From Anaeromyxobacter dehalogenans 2CP-1 (lineage in GTDB: Bacteria; Myxococcota; Myxococcia; Myxococcales; Anaeromyxobacteraceae), in the NCBI RefSeq assembly GCF_000022145.1, contig NC_011891.1:558001-622000 (forward strand): 64,000 nt of DNA, read 5' to 3'. Each line of letters begins with the position of its first letter. The stretch's first letter is position 1. The notes beneath the pieces were generated by a model. It saw only the letters and a program-made list of their open reading frames with translations. It made no database searches and was not told where the DNA came from. This document shows positions 39,855-48,410 of this stretch, piece by piece. The position numbers and the translations under genes were made by a program.

Positions 39855-41408
39855 ATGCGGGGCTCCGCCGTGCCCGCACGCCGTGTCCTGATCGCCGCCG
39901 CCTGCCTGGCGCTCTCCTGGCCGCAGCCCCACGACGCCGCGGACCCGCGGTCGCCTCCACCCGCCGCCGAGGACGAGGTCGCCGCCGCGTCGGCGCCGGC
40001 CGCGCCGCTGCGCGCGGTGGCGCCGGACGCGCCCGCCGCCACGGCGGCGACGCTGCCGGCCTCGGTGCTGCCGCCGCCCGCGCTCTCGCCGCGCCCCTCG
40101 CCGCACCCGCTCCCGCCCGGCGCGAACGTGTTCCTCCCGGCGGCGGAGTCGGCCGCGGTCACGCTGGCGATGATGGGCTGGAACCGCTGGGTGGGCGAGG
40201 CGCCCTGGGCCGACATCACCGGCGACTCGATCGGCCGCAACCTCCGCAGCGCCTGGGTGCTCGACGACGACCAGTTCTGGATCAACCAGTTCGGCCATCC
40301 GTACCAGGGCATGTGGTCGATGACCGCGGCGCGCAGCGCCGGCCTCGGCTTCTGGGGCTCGACGCCGTACACCATCGCCTCCAGCCTGGTCTGGGAGATC
40401 GCCGGCGAGACCGAGCCGCCCTCCATCAACGACCAGATCACGACGCCCATCGGCGGCATCGTGCTCGGCGAGGTGCTGTTCCGCCTCGCGGGCATCCTGC
40501 GCGGCGACGGCAGGAACCCCTGGCGCGAGCTCGGGGCCGGCCTGCTCGCGCCCATGGACGCGCTCAACCACGGGCTGCTCCACGACGGCCACGACGAGCT
40601 GGACGAGCCGCGCGCGTGGACGCTCTCGGCCGGCCCGGTGGCCGCGCGGCTGGCGTGGGACGCGGCGGGGCCGCCGCCGGGCTGGGAGACCTCGCCCGAG
40701 GTGGCGTTCCGGATGGTGCACGGGCTCGCGTGGCATCCGGCCTTCCGCTTCGAGCGGCCGTTCGACCACTTCGAGCTGGAGGCGGCGTACGCGGGCCGCT
40801 CCAACCCCGACGCGACCCTCATCCTGCGCGGCCTGCTGGCGGGCGCGACCTACGGCGACCCGGCCGGCTGGCGCGGCGTCTACGGGCTGTACGGGAGCTT
40901 CGACCTGGACACGCCGGGCGTGTTCCGCGTCTCCACCAGCGCGCTCGGCCTCGGCACCTCGGGCGGCCGCCTCCTCGCGCACGACGTGCGGGTCGAGGGC
41001 ACCGCGATCGTGTCCGGGATCCTCATCGGCGGCGGCGGGCAGGTGGCGCGCGACGCCGAGGGCAAGGGGCGGGACTACCGGCTCGGCCCGGGAGGCCAGT
41101 CGGTGCTGGAGCTGCAGCTCACCGCCGCGGAGCGCGCCACGGTGCGGCTGGGCCTGCGCCACTACCTGCTCTTCGGCGCCGGGACCATCGGCGGCGACGA
41201 GCTGATCGGCGCGGGCGACGCGGCGGTGGTGGTGCGGATCGCCGGCGAGCACGGGGTCGGCATCGAGGGCACGCTCCACACCCGCACCCTCTGGCCCGAG
41301 ACGGGGGGCCGCGAGGCGTTCACCGGGCGCAGCGTGCGCGTCTTCTGGGAGATGAACGGCTTCCACGCGCCGCCCGAGCCGCTCGACCCGGCGCTGCTGA
41401 CCCAGTGA
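39855..41408 (+). CDS. DUF3943-type exported protein
   Basis: 517 aa. The N-terminus is a signal peptide (VLIAAACLALSWPQP) followed by an Ala/Pro-rich linker to about residue 85. The core contains WVLDDDQFWINQFGHPYQG and the segment SSLVWEIAGETEPPSINDQITTPIGGIVLGEVLFR, which fit the DUF3943 family. Later parts alternate short hydrophobic strands with GGGGQVARDAEGKGRDYRLG-type turns and end in aromatic strands, suggesting an outer-membrane or periplasmic beta fold. Function is unknown. The ATG at 39855 is weakly supported; a GTG 15 nt later is possible. Confidence 0.75.
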   Translation: MRGSAVPARRVLIAAACLALSWPQPHDAADPRSPPPAAEDEVAAASAPAAPLRAVAPDAPAATAATLPASVLPPPALSPRPSPHPLPPGANVFLPAAESAAVTLAMMGWNRWVGEAPWADITGDSIGRNLRSAWVLDDDQFWINQFGHPYQGMWSMTAARSAGLGFWGSTPYTIASSLVWEIAGETEPPSINDQITTPIGGIVLGEVLFRLAGILRGDGRNPWRELGAGLLAPMDALNHGLLHDGHDELDEPRAWTLSAGPVAARLAWDAAGPPPGWETSPEVAFRMVHGLAWHPAFRFERPFDHFELEAAYAGRSNPDATLILRGLLAGATYGDPAGWRGVYGLYGSFDLDTPGVFRVSTSALGLGTSGGRLLAHDVRVEGTAIVSGILIGGGGQVARDAEGKGRDYRLGPGGQSVLELQLTAAERATVRLGLRHYLLFGAGTIGGDELIGAGDAAVVVRIAGEHGVGIEGTLHTRTLWPETGGREAFTGRSVRVFWEMNGFHAPPEPLDPALLTQ

Positions 41409-41588
41409 CCCGGGGCCGCCCGGACGGTCCCTGGGCGGTCGCGACCGTCGGGAATCCGTGGGGCCTGCACCGACCGGCGGGTGCGCGGTGGGCGCGGACC
41501 AGGAAACCCGCGGATCACCCGGGGGTTGCGGCTGGCAGCCCCCTTGCTACATCGACGGGTGACCCCCACGTCCTCCGGAGCCCGCGAA

Positions 41589-42419
41589 GTGCCCAGCCAG
41601 CCCATCATCGCCCGACAGGCCCCCGAGGCCCCCGCCGCCGCGCCGGCGAAGCGCCGCTCCATGCTGCCGCACGAGCACGGCGCCTGGGGCCAGCTCGCCA
41701 TGCCGCTCCTCACCGCGCTCGCCATCGCCCGGCCCGGCGCCGCCGCCTGGCTGCTCACCGCCGCGGTGGTGCTCGCGTTCGTGGCGCACGAGCCGCTGCT
41801 GATCGTGCTCGGGCAGCGGGGCCGCCGCGCCGTCGCCGAGGACGGGGCGCGCGCCCGCCGCTGGCTCGCCGCGCTCGGCGCGCTGACCGCCGCCACCGGG
41901 CTCGCCGGCATCGCGCTCGCGCCGCCCGCCGCGCGGCTCGCGCTGCTGCTCCCGGCGGCGCTCGCGGTGGTGGTGGGCGTGCTGGTCTGGCGCCGGCTCG
42001 AGAAGACGGTCGCCGGCGAGATCACGGTGGCCGCCGCGCTCGCCTCCGCCGGCTACGCGGTGGCGCTCGCCGCCGGCGCCGAGCACCCCGCCGCGCTCGC
42101 CGCGCTGCTCGCCTGGATCCTCGCGTTCGGGGCCGCCACGCTCGCGGTGCAGGTGATCCTGGTGCGCGTCCGGTCGAAGGGCGCGGCCGACCCGGGCCGC
42201 CGCCACGCGGTGCTGGCGGGCCTGCTCGCGGTCGCGGCCGTGGCGCTCAGCGCGGCGGGCCTGCCCGGCGCGCTCGCGCTCGCCACGCTCCCCACCGCGC
42301 TCTTCTCCATCGTGGTGTGCCTGGTGCGCGTCTCGCCGAAGCGGCTGCGCGAGCTGGGCTGGGCGCTGGTGGGCTCGTCGGCGGTGACGCTCGTCATCCT
42401 GGTGGTCGGCCTCCGCTGA
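41589..42419 (+). CDS. YwiC-like integral membrane protein
   Basis: 276 aa from the GTG at 41589, which has CGGAG 8 nt upstream; a GTG at 41559 lies 5 nt after a TACATC and could be a leaderless alternative. The family signature MLPHEHGAWGQLAMPLL appears after a short Ala/Pro-rich lead, followed by about eight hydrophobic helices. YwiC-like proteins occur near anaerobic-respiration genes in Bacillus, but no activity is established. It is followed by a nuclease-like gene 32 nt downstream. Confidence 0.8.
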   Translation: MPSQPIIARQAPEAPAAAPAKRRSMLPHEHGAWGQLAMPLLTALAIARPGAAAWLLTAAVVLAFVAHEPLLIVLGQRGRRAVAEDGARARRWLAALGALTAATGLAGIALAPPAARLALLLPAALAVVVGVLVWRRLEKTVAGEITVAAALASAGYAVALAAGAEHPAALAALLAWILAFGAATLAVQVILVRVRSKGAADPGRRHAVLAGLLAVAAVALSAAGLPGALALATLPTALFSIVVCLVRVSPKRLRELGWALVGSSAVTLVILVVGLR

Positions 42420-42451
42420 CGCGTGTCCGCCCGCCGTGCGATCCTGGCGGC

Positions 42452-43213
42452 GTGATCCGGTCCCGACCGCCGCTCCTCGCGCTCTGCTGCCTCGCCCTGG
42501 CGCTCGCCGCCCCGTCGGAGGCCCGCGCCCGCCGCGGCCGCTCCGCGCGCGCGGCCGAGGGGCGGGTGGTGCTCGACGGCGAGGCGGCCGCGGTGCGCTG
42601 GACCGACGGCGACACCTTCCGGCTCCTCACCGGCCCGCGGGCGGGCCAGCGCGCGCGGCTCGCCGGCGTGAACACGCTCGAGACCTACGGCCCCGTCCAC
42701 CGCTGGGGCGGCTGGCGGCCCGAGGCGCTGCTCGCCGTGGCGCGCGCCGCCGGGCCGCGCGCGGCCGCCGGGACCTGGGACTGCCGCAGCGTGCGCGGGC
42801 GCGGCGGGCGCGATCGCTACGGGCGGCTGCTGGTGGACTGCCCCGGGCTGTCGCGCGCGCTGGTGCGCGAGGGGCTCGCGACGGTGTTCGCGATGGACGG
42901 GCCCGCCGATCCCGCGCTGCTCGCTGCGCAGCAGGAGGCGCAGCGCGCCGGCGCCGGCATGTGGGCGGAGGGCGTGCCGGACGTGATCGTCTCGAGCGCG
43001 CACTCGGCCGGCGAGGCCGGGCTGGGGCGGCGCGGCGCGTACGACCGGCTCGTCGACGTGCGCACCGGCGCCGCCACGGCGCGGCCGCACGCGCGGACGT
43101 ACCGCGCCTGCGAGGAGGTGTGCGCGGGGGAGGGCGGCGGGCGTTCGTGCCTGGTCTACGTCCCGTACGAGCGCCGCTTCCGCGATCGCCCGCGCTGCCT
43201 GGGCGGCCGGTAG
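42452..43213 (+). CDS. Exported staphylococcal-nuclease-like (thermonuclease) protein
   Basis: 253 aa from GTG 42452. A signal peptide (LLALCCLALALAAPSEA) leads to an OB-fold nuclease-like domain: DGDTFRLLTGPRAGQRARLAGVNTLETYGP holds the Asp pair and the first catalytic Arg region, and GRGGRDRYGRLLVDC plus REGLATVF follow as in TNase proteins. A Cys-containing C-terminal part (CEEVCAGEGGGRSCLVY, RCLGG) is extra. The usual E-x-x-R catalytic pair is not clearly intact, so nuclease activity is uncertain. It likely acts outside the cytoplasm. Confidence 0.75.
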   Translation: MIRSRPPLLALCCLALALAAPSEARARRGRSARAAEGRVVLDGEAAAVRWTDGDTFRLLTGPRAGQRARLAGVNTLETYGPVHRWGGWRPEALLAVARAAGPRAAAGTWDCRSVRGRGGRDRYGRLLVDCPGLSRALVREGLATVFAMDGPADPALLAAQQEAQRAGAGMWAEGVPDVIVSSAHSAGEAGLGRRGAYDRLVDVRTGAATARPHARTYRACEEVCAGEGGGRSCLVYVPYERRFRDRPRCLGGR

Positions 43214-43282
43214 TCGGGCCCGCGGCGCCGGCGGGCGTCACGCTCCGCTCACTGGCGTCACCCACCGTGTAGCTGCCCTGCG

Positions 43283-43335
43283 CCCGCCAGGCTCGCTCGT
43301 TCGGGCCTACCCGGATAGGCCTTGCCTCTGGCGGG
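43283..43335. other. Nested inverted repeat between the nuclease and hemerythrin genes
   Basis: CCCGCCAG (43283-43290) pairs with CTGGCGGG (43328-43335), and inside it GGCCTA (43304-43309) pairs with TAGGCC (43316-43321). It could end the nuclease transcript or be a structured leader of the hemerythrin gene 54 nt downstream. No known riboswitch consensus was recognised. Confidence 0.4.
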
Positions 43336-43388
43336 TACGGATGGAAGGACTGTGGCGAGGCGCCCGACCGGGCGCCGGGAGCCCGGAC

Positions 43389-43820
43389 ATGATCGAAGCG
43401 CACGCCTGGAACGAGAAGCTCGACCTCGGCCACGAGGCCATGGATCACGAGCACCACCTGCAGATCGCGCTCGTCACCGCGCTGACCGAGGCCATCGAGC
43501 AGGCGCGTCCCTGGATGGCCCGGCAGCTCTCGGCCCAGCTCCTCTCGTACAGCGGCATCCACTTCGGCAGCGAGGAGATGCTCATGCAGGCGAGCGCGTT
43601 CGTCGGGCTCCCCGACCACGCGTCGGAGCACCGCACCCTCCTCGAGGCGATGCGCGAGATCCAGGGGGCGCTGGAGCGCGGTGAGGACGACCTCGCGCTC
43701 GCGTTCGCGGTGGAGCTCCGCGCCGGCCTGGCCGGCCACATGGCGGGCTCCGACCGCCGCCTCGCCGATCACGTCCGCCCCGTGCAGCCGGCAGGCGCCG
43801 TGGTGATCCCCATCCGCTGA
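43389..43820 (+). CDS. Bacteriohemerythrin-like O2-binding protein
   Basis: 143 aa from ATG 43389 (GGGAG 7 nt upstream). All non-heme diiron ligands of hemerythrins appear: His in MDHEHH, HFGSE (H-x3-E), HASEH (H-x3-H) and HMAGSD (H-x4-D). It is a single soluble four-helix domain with no fused receptor. Such proteins bind O2 and may deliver or scavenge it in microaerobic cells, which suits an organism with an oxygen-sensitive hydrogenase. It stands alone between a nuclease gene and the convergent nickel transporter operon. Confidence 0.9.
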   Translation: MIEAHAWNEKLDLGHEAMDHEHHLQIALVTALTEAIEQARPWMARQLSAQLLSYSGIHFGSEEMLMQASAFVGLPDHASEHRTLLEAMREIQGALERGEDDLALAFAVELRAGLAGHMAGSDRRLADHVRPVQPAGAVVIPIR

Positions 43821-43823
43821 TCC

Positions 43824-43843
43824 CCGCGGGCGCGCGCCCGCGG
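43824..43843. terminator. Palindrome between convergent hemerythrin and nikO genes
   Basis: A perfect 20-nt palindrome with arms CCGCGGGCGC and GCGCCCGCGG ends directly at the nikO stop codon and lies 4 nt after the hemerythrin stop. There is no T-run. It is the right place for a shared terminator. Confidence 0.5.
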
Positions 43844-44632
43844 CTACTCGGTGTCGTGCACGTGGAAGTGCGCGTGCACCTCCACGCCGTGCGCGTGGAC
43901 GTGCCGGTGCGCGAGCCCGCTCTCCACCAGGGCCCGCTCGTCGCCGAGCAGCGCGGCGGTGGGGCCGTCGAACAGGACGCCGGGGCGATCCGGCCCGAGC
44001 AGCACCGCCCGCGTGCCCAGCTCCTCCGCCAGCGTCAGGTGGTGCGTGGAGGTGACCACGGTCACCCGCTCCAGCCCGGCCAGGAAGTCCACCAGCCGCC
44101 CCGCGCTCGCGGGATCCAGGCCGGCGGTGGGCTCGTCGAGCAGCAGCACCTTCGGTCCGACCGCCATGAGCGCCGCCATCGCCACCCGCTTCTTCTCGCC
44201 GCCGGACAGCTCGAACGGCGGCCGCTCCAGCAGCGCGGTGAGCTCGAACGCGCCCGCCCAGCGGGCCACCCGCGCCTCGACCTCCGGCTCCGCGACGCCG
44301 AGCTGCCGCGGCCCGAACGCGATCTCGTCGGCGACCGACGGGTTGAACAGCATCGCGTCCACGTTCTGGAACAGGAGCGCCACCTCGCCGCGGAAGGCGC
44401 GCCGGAACGCCGCCCCGGCGAGCGCGGGAGCGTCGAGCGCGCGCCCGCGCCAGCGCACCGCGCCCTCCTGCGGGAACGCGAGCCCGTCCATGAGCTTCAG
44501 CAGCGTGGTCTTGCCGCAGCCGTTCACGCCGAGCAGCACCACCCGCTCGCCCGCGGCCACCGAGAACCGGAGCTCGCGCAGCACCGGCCGCCCGCGCAGC
44601 TCCATCCGCCCGACGTCCACCTCGAATTCCAC
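43844..44632 (-). CDS. nikO: Nickel/cobalt ECF-type ABC transporter ATPase (NikO/CbiO)
   Basis: 262 aa. ABC motifs in order: Walker A GVNGCGKTTL, Q-loop LLFQNVDAMLF, signature LSGGEKKRVA, Walker B VLLLDEP, H-loop STHH. The last 20 residues are His-rich (HRHVHAHGVEVHAHFHVHD), a plausible metal-storage or sensing tail. It powers the NikM/NikQ permease to import Ni2+ (or Co2+). Only 2 nt separate it from nikQ. With NikR next door and no cobalamin riboswitch seen, nickel is the likelier substrate. Confidence 0.92.
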   Translation of the reverse strand: MEFEVDVGRMELRGRPVLRELRFSVAAGERVVLLGVNGCGKTTLLKLMDGLAFPQEGAVRWRGRALDAPALAGAAFRRAFRGEVALLFQNVDAMLFNPSVADEIAFGPRQLGVAEPEVEARVARWAGAFELTALLERPPFELSGGEKKRVAMAALMAVGPKVLLLDEPTAGLDPASAGRLVDFLAGLERVTVVTSTHHLTLAEELGTRAVLLGPDRPGVLFDGPTAALLGDERALVESGLAHRHVHAHGVEVHAHFHVHDTE

Positions 44633-44634
44633 GG

Positions 44635-45201
44635 CTAGAACCCCCGGGACCGCATGGCGTCGGACACCTCGCGCGCGTTCCGGACCGCGAGCACCAGCAG
44701 CGCGGCGGTGATGCCGCTCGCGTTCCGCACCACGTCGAGCGGCCCGGGGCGGCGCGGCAGGCGGCTGCGCAGGCCGTCGGCGGACTCGGTGGCGAGCAGC
44801 CGGAGCGCGTGGATCTGCGCGAGCGCGATCACCACGAGCCGAGTGGCCGCCGGCCAGGGCGCGAGCGCGCGGAGCAGGTTCACGCGCGCGAGCACCGAGA
44901 ACGCCAGGAAGGCGAGCAGGAGCGTGCGCGCGGTGAGCGCGAGGAACGGCGCGATCGGCGGCGCGGCCGGCGCGCCGAGGCGGAGGAAGGCCCAGGACAG
45001 CGCGGACATGCCGAGCGTCACCGGCAGCACCAGCCGCGCCACCCGCGCCAGCGCGCGGGGCAGGCCGCGCCGGAACGCGACCGCGGCCGCGAGCGCCGCC
45101 AGGCCCAGGGTGCGCAGGTCGGTCACCGCCGAGAGCGCGAACGCGGCGGCGAGCCAGCCGGCCAGCAGGAGCCGCTCGCGGCGCGGGTCAGGCGGCGCCA
45201 C
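44635..45201 (-). CDS. nikQ: NikQ/CbiQ transmembrane component
   Basis: 188 aa with about five hydrophobic helices, and near the C-terminus the coupling-helix region ESADGLRSRLP and SDAMRSRGF, the Ala-Arg-Gly-type motifs by which CbiQ-family proteins contact the ATPase. It is somewhat shorter than average for the family. It overlaps the end of nikM by 14 nt, which suggests translational coupling. Confidence 0.88.
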   Translation of the reverse strand: MAPPDPRRERLLLAGWLAAAFALSAVTDLRTLGLAALAAAVAFRRGLPRALARVARLVLPVTLGMSALSWAFLRLGAPAAPPIAPFLALTARTLLLAFLAFSVLARVNLLRALAPWPAATRLVVIALAQIHALRLLATESADGLRSRLPRRPGPLDVVRNASGITAALLVLAVRNAREVSDAMRSRGF

Positions 45202-45820
45202 GGAGATCCGCCCTCCGGAGGAGCGCCAGCGCGAGCAGCGTGTACAGCCCCTCCACCGGCCCGGTCACCGCCAGGCTGGGCGCGAGCAGCGCCGCCCCGG
45301 ACACCGCGAACGGCACCGGGAAGTACTCCGGCGCGATCCGGTGCTGGAGCCCGAGCACGAGCGCGACCGCCGCGGCCGCCACCTGCATCGAGACCCACGC
45401 GCCGAGGAACGCCGCGGCGCGTGCGGCCCGGCGCCGCAGCAGCCGGTGCACGGCCCAGCCGGCGAGCGGGCCGAGCAGGCCCATGGCGAGCGCGTTCACC
45501 GCCAGCACCGTGACGCCGCCCGCCCCGAAGAACAGCGCCTGCAGCAAGAGCACCAGCGACTGGCACAGGAACGCGAGCAGCGGGTCGTAGAGGAGCGCGA
45601 GCAGCGTCACGCCCACGAGGTGCGTGGAGGTGCCGCCCGGCACCGGGATGGCGAGGGTCTGCACCACGAACGCGAGCGCGGTCAGCGCGCCCACCACCGG
45701 CAGCGCGTCGGCGGCGTCGCGCCCGAGGTGGCGGCGGGCGGCCAGCGCCCACAGCGGCGCCGCGGCCGCGTAGGCCGGCAGCGTGATGGCGGGCGAGAGG
45801 AAGCCGTCCGGGACGTGCAC
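45188..45820 (-). CDS. nikM: NikM/CbiM nickel-binding membrane component
   Basis: 210 aa beginning MHVPDGFLSP. The N-terminal Met-His forms part of the square-planar nickel site in NikM, and His67 in GGTSTHLVG matches the second essential His (His67 in the structurally known NikM2). About six helices follow. No fused CbiN/NikN segment is seen; the separate small subunit is replaced by the next gene upstream. The protein selects Ni2+ or Co2+ at the outer face. Confidence 0.92.
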   Translation of the reverse strand: MHVPDGFLSPAITLPAYAAAAPLWALAARRHLGRDAADALPVVGALTALAFVVQTLAIPVPGGTSTHLVGVTLLALLYDPLLAFLCQSLVLLLQALFFGAGGVTVLAVNALAMGLLGPLAGWAVHRLLRRRAARAAAFLGAWVSMQVAAAAVALVLGLQHRIAPEYFPVPFAVSGAALLAPSLAVTGPVEGLYTLLALALLRRADLRGAA

Positions 45821-45848
45821 CGCTAGCCTCCCTGGCCGGCACGCCGGC

Positions 45849-46289
45849 TCACCGGCGGACGCCCCGGCGTCGCTGGACCAGGAACAGCGCCGCGAAGATC
45901 GCCGCGACGACCGCCGCCCCGAGCAGCGGGCGCAGCACGAAGCCCGCGCCCGGCCCGGAGGGCGCGCCGGCGGCGGGTCCGCCCGGTGCGATCTGCACGG
46001 TGGTGTCGAGCCCGTGCCCGCCCGGATCGACCACCTTCACGCGCCAGGCGCCGGGCACGTCGGGCACGAAGGCGATCCAGCCGGCGCGATCGGTGCGCCC
46101 GGCCTGCCAGGGCGCTCGCGCGTCGGACGGGGACCAGAGCTCGTACGCACGATCCGCGAGCGGCTCGCCGTCGGACTCGTACACCCGCAGCCCGGCCGCG
46201 TGCCCGGGCACGAGCTCGTGCAGGACCTCGTGGCCGCGGGCGGCGGCGGGGGCGAGCAGGACGGACAGCAGCATGAGCGCGGCTCGCAT
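45849..46289 (-). CDS. nikL: NikL-like exported accessory component of the nickel transporter
   Basis: 146 aa from ATG 46289 (GGGAG upstream). A signal peptide (MRAALMLLSVLLAPAAARG) is followed directly by HEVLHELVPGH, so the mature protein would begin with a His, as in other extracytoplasmic NikK/NikL-type components. The middle is an Ig-like/carboxypeptidase-regulatory-like domain (DRAGWIAFVPDVPGAWRVKVVDPGGH) and a C-terminal transmembrane helix (~118-138) anchors it. It is first in the nikL-M-Q-O operon, 28 nt before nikM. Assignment is by layout and features rather than strong identity. Confidence 0.75.
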   Translation of the reverse strand: MRAALMLLSVLLAPAAARGHEVLHELVPGHAAGLRVYESDGEPLADRAYELWSPSDARAPWQAGRTDRAGWIAFVPDVPGAWRVKVVDPGGHGLDTTVQIAPGGPAAGAPSGPGAGFVLRPLLGAAVVAAIFAALFLVQRRRGVRR

Positions 46290-46330
46290 CGGCGAGGCTC
46301 CCGGCGCCGGACGCCGGGGGGCGCGGGCGC

Positions 46331-46357
46331 GTAGCACGATTCCGAGGGGCGTGATAC
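46331..46357. promoter_or_regulatory. Candidate NikR operator between nikL and nikR
   Basis: GTAGCAC (46331-46337) and GTGATAC (46351-46357) form a dyad with one mismatch across a 13-nt spacer, 27 nt overall. NikR sites known from other groups are long dyads of the same size (GTATGA-N16-TCATAC in enterics; 7-13/14-7 sites reported for delta-proteobacteria). It lies 41 nt upstream of the nikL start. Confidence 0.5.
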
Positions 46358-46416
46358 TGGAGTCCCGCGGCCGGGTCAACCGGACGGGACGACGCAGGCA
46401 GCGCGCGGCGGGCCCT

Positions 46417-46836
46417 TCAGCCGAGGTCGTGCCCGGCGGTGGCCGGCACGAGCTTGCCGTACTTCACGCCCCTGGTCGCGACCAGGCTCTCGCCCATCGC
46501 GACCACGTCCTTGCCCCGCCCGCGGAGCACCAGCACCTCGAGGCAGTTGTGCGGGTCCATGTGGACGTGCAGGGCCGAGACCACCGCCCGGTGGTTCTCG
46601 TGCTGGATGTGCGCGAGCTTCTGCGCCAGGCTGGACGAGTCGTGGTCGTAGACCAGCGTCACCACCGCCACGCGCTCCTCGCGCCCCGAGGACTCGGTGA
46701 ACGCGCGCTGCACCAGCGCGTCGCGGATGAGATCGCGGATCGCCTCCGAGCGGTTGACGTAGCCCTTCTCGGCGATGAGCTTGTCGAACTGCTCGAGCAG
46801 CCCGTCCTCGAGCGAGATCCCGATGCGCTCCAGCAT
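46417..46836 (-). CDS. nikR: Nickel-responsive ribbon-helix-helix repressor NikR
   Basis: 139 aa from ATG 46836 with GGAGG 5 nt upstream. The N-terminal ribbon-helix-helix is RIGISLEDGLLEQFDKLIAEKGYVNRSEAIRDLIRDAL. The ACT-like C-terminal domain has every high-affinity nickel ligand at the E. coli spacing: His79, His90, His92 and Cys98 (HVHMDPHNC). Nickel-bound NikR represses nickel import. It is encoded just upstream of the nikLMQO operon in the same direction with a dyad between them, so control of that operon is very likely; the hydrogenase operon could be a second target. Confidence 0.95.
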   Translation of the reverse strand: MLERIGISLEDGLLEQFDKLIAEKGYVNRSEAIRDLIRDALVQRAFTESSGREERVAVVTLVYDHDSSSLAQKLAHIQHENHRAVVSALHVHMDPHNCLEVLVLRGRGKDVVAMGESLVATRGVKYGKLVPATAGHDLG

Positions 46837-46937
46837 GTGGCCTCCGTGCGCGCCGACGCTACCGGAGGGCGGCCCCGCCCACAACTGCGCCGCGCCGGGG
46901 CGGGCCGCGGGCGTCGGGCCGTGTTACCTCCCAGGCC

Positions 46938-47795
46938 ATGACGTCGCCCGCTCGCCCCCCGCTCCGGCTCGCCGTCGTCGGCCACGTCGAGCACGTCACC
47001 ATCGGCCGCGTGGCGGCGGTGCCGCGCGCCGGCGAGATCGCGCACCTCGAGGCGCCGCGCTGGTTCCCGGGCGGCGGGGGCGGGGTCGCGTTCTGGCAGC
47101 TCGCCCGCTCGCCGGCCGAGGTGCTGCTGTACACCGCGCTCGGCGACGACGAGGCCGGCGCGCAGGTGGAGCGGGCGCTCGGCGCGGCCGGCGCGCGCGT
47201 GCGCGTGCACGCGGCGCGCCGCGCCGAGCCGCACACCCGCGACCTCGTCCTGCTCACGCCCGACGGCGAGCGGACCATCGTGGTGGTCGGCGAGCCGCTC
47301 CACCCGCGCGCCGACGACCCGCTGCCCTGGGGCGCGCTGGCCGGCTGCGACGCCGCGTACTTCACCGCGCAGGATCCCGCCGCGCTCCGCGCCGCCCGCG
47401 CGGCGCGCCTGCTGGTGGTCACCGCCCGCCGCCGCGAGGCGTTGGCCCGGTCCGGCGTGGCGGCCGACGTGGTGGTGGGGAGCCGCCTCGACGCGCGCGA
47501 GGTGAGCGCGCGCGCCGACTACCCGATGCCGCCGGCCGCGCTGGTGCTCACCGAGGGCGCGGCCGGTGGCATCATCGAGACCGCCGCCGGGGTGGAGCGC
47601 TTCCCGGCGCCGCCCTCGCCCGAGGCCGTCGGCGGCGCCTACGGCGCGGGCGACAGCTTCGCCGGCGCGCTCGTGTTCTTCCTCGCGGCCGGGCTGCCGC
47701 TCCGCGACGCCTGCGCGGCGGCGGGCCGTCACGGGGCGGCGGTGCTGCGCGCGGTGGACCCGCGCGACGGCCAGCTCCCGCTGGAGGCGCCGTGA
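46938..47795 (+). CDS. PfkB-family carbohydrate/nucleoside kinase
   Basis: 285 aa. It starts VVGHVEHVTIGRVAAVP and has a Gly-rich substrate lid (FPGGGGGVAFWQLARS) and the PfkB signature near the C-terminus, GGAYGAGDSFAGALVFFLAAG, in which Asp of GAGDS is the catalytic base. Ribokinase-like proteins phosphorylate sugars, nucleosides or related alcohols; this substrate is not predictable. TACCTC lies 7 nt before the ATG, so the transcript may be nearly leaderless. Its last four bases overlap the next gene's GTG start. Confidence 0.85.
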   Translation: MTSPARPPLRLAVVGHVEHVTIGRVAAVPRAGEIAHLEAPRWFPGGGGGVAFWQLARSPAEVLLYTALGDDEAGAQVERALGAAGARVRVHAARRAEPHTRDLVLLTPDGERTIVVVGEPLHPRADDPLPWGALAGCDAAYFTAQDPAALRAARAARLLVVTARRREALARSGVAADVVVGSRLDAREVSARADYPMPPAALVLTEGAAGGIIETAAGVERFPAPPSPEAVGGAYGAGDSFAGALVFFLAAGLPLRDACAAAGRHGAAVLRAVDPRDGQLPLEAP

Positions 47796-48400
47796 GCGGC
47801 GCACGGCGGCTGCGACCGCTCGTCCTGTTCGCGCCGGGCGCGGGCGCGCCGTCCACCTCGGCGTGGATGGAGCGCTGGGCCGGACACCTCTCCGCCCTCG
47901 GCGAGGTGGGCCGCTTCGACTACCCCTACCGGCTCGCCGGCCGCCGCTCCCCGGACCGGCTGCCGGTGCTGCTCGAGGCGCACCGGGCCGCGCTCCGGAC
48001 GCTGCGCGGGCGCTCGCGCCGACCGGTGGTGCTGGCGGGGAAGTCGATGGGCTCGCGCGTCGGCTGCCACCTCGCGCTCGAGGAGGAGGTCGCGGCCCTG
48101 GTGTGCCTCGGCTACCCGCTGCGCGGCGCCTCGGGCGCGCTGCGCGACGAGGTGCTGCTGGCGCTCCGCGCGCCCGTCCTGTTCGTGCAGGGGACCCGCG
48201 ATCCGCTCTGCCCGCTCGACGCGCTCGAGGGCGTCCGCCGGCGCATGCGCGCGCCGAGCGCGCTGCACGTGGTGGAGGACGGGAACCACTCGCTCGAGGC
48301 GGGCGTGCGCGCGCTCCGGGCCCGCGGCACTACGCAGGCGGAGGTCGAGGCCCGCGCCCTGGAGGCGGTGCGCGCCTTCCTGGCCGACGCCGTCCGCTGA
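47792..48400 (+). CDS. Alpha/beta-hydrolase, KANL3/Tex30-like
   Basis: 202 aa from GTG 47792, overlapping the kinase stop (GTGA). The triad elements are visible: nucleophile elbow GKSMGSR (Ser), GTRDPLCP (Asp) and DGNHSLE (His), with an oxyanion stretch VLFAPGAGAPS near the start. These small hydrolases have dienelactone-hydrolase-like folds and unknown substrates. Co-translation with the PfkB kinase suggests a shared pathway. Confidence 0.8.
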   Translation: MSGARRLRPLVLFAPGAGAPSTSAWMERWAGHLSALGEVGRFDYPYRLAGRRSPDRLPVLLEAHRAALRTLRGRSRRPVVLAGKSMGSRVGCHLALEEEVAALVCLGYPLRGASGALRDEVLLALRAPVLFVQGTRDPLCPLDALEGVRRRMRAPSALHVVEDGNHSLEAGVRALRARGTTQAEVEARALEAVRAFLADAVR

Positions 48401-48410
48401 ACGAGGGCGC

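Noticed and set aside
45821-46416. Cobalamin or NiCo riboswitch before the nickel transporter
   Set aside because: No conserved boxes of either class were recognisable; a protein operator with NikR is a better explanation.
46417-46884. Longer NikR starting 48 nt upstream
   Set aside because: The added residues are Gly/Pro-rich and the GGAGG site fits the ATG at 46836, where the ribbon-helix-helix begins.
46921-46927. GTGTTAC before the PfkB gene as a NikR half-site
   Set aside because: The matching half-site is missing at the needed distance, and the bases overlap a likely -10 element.
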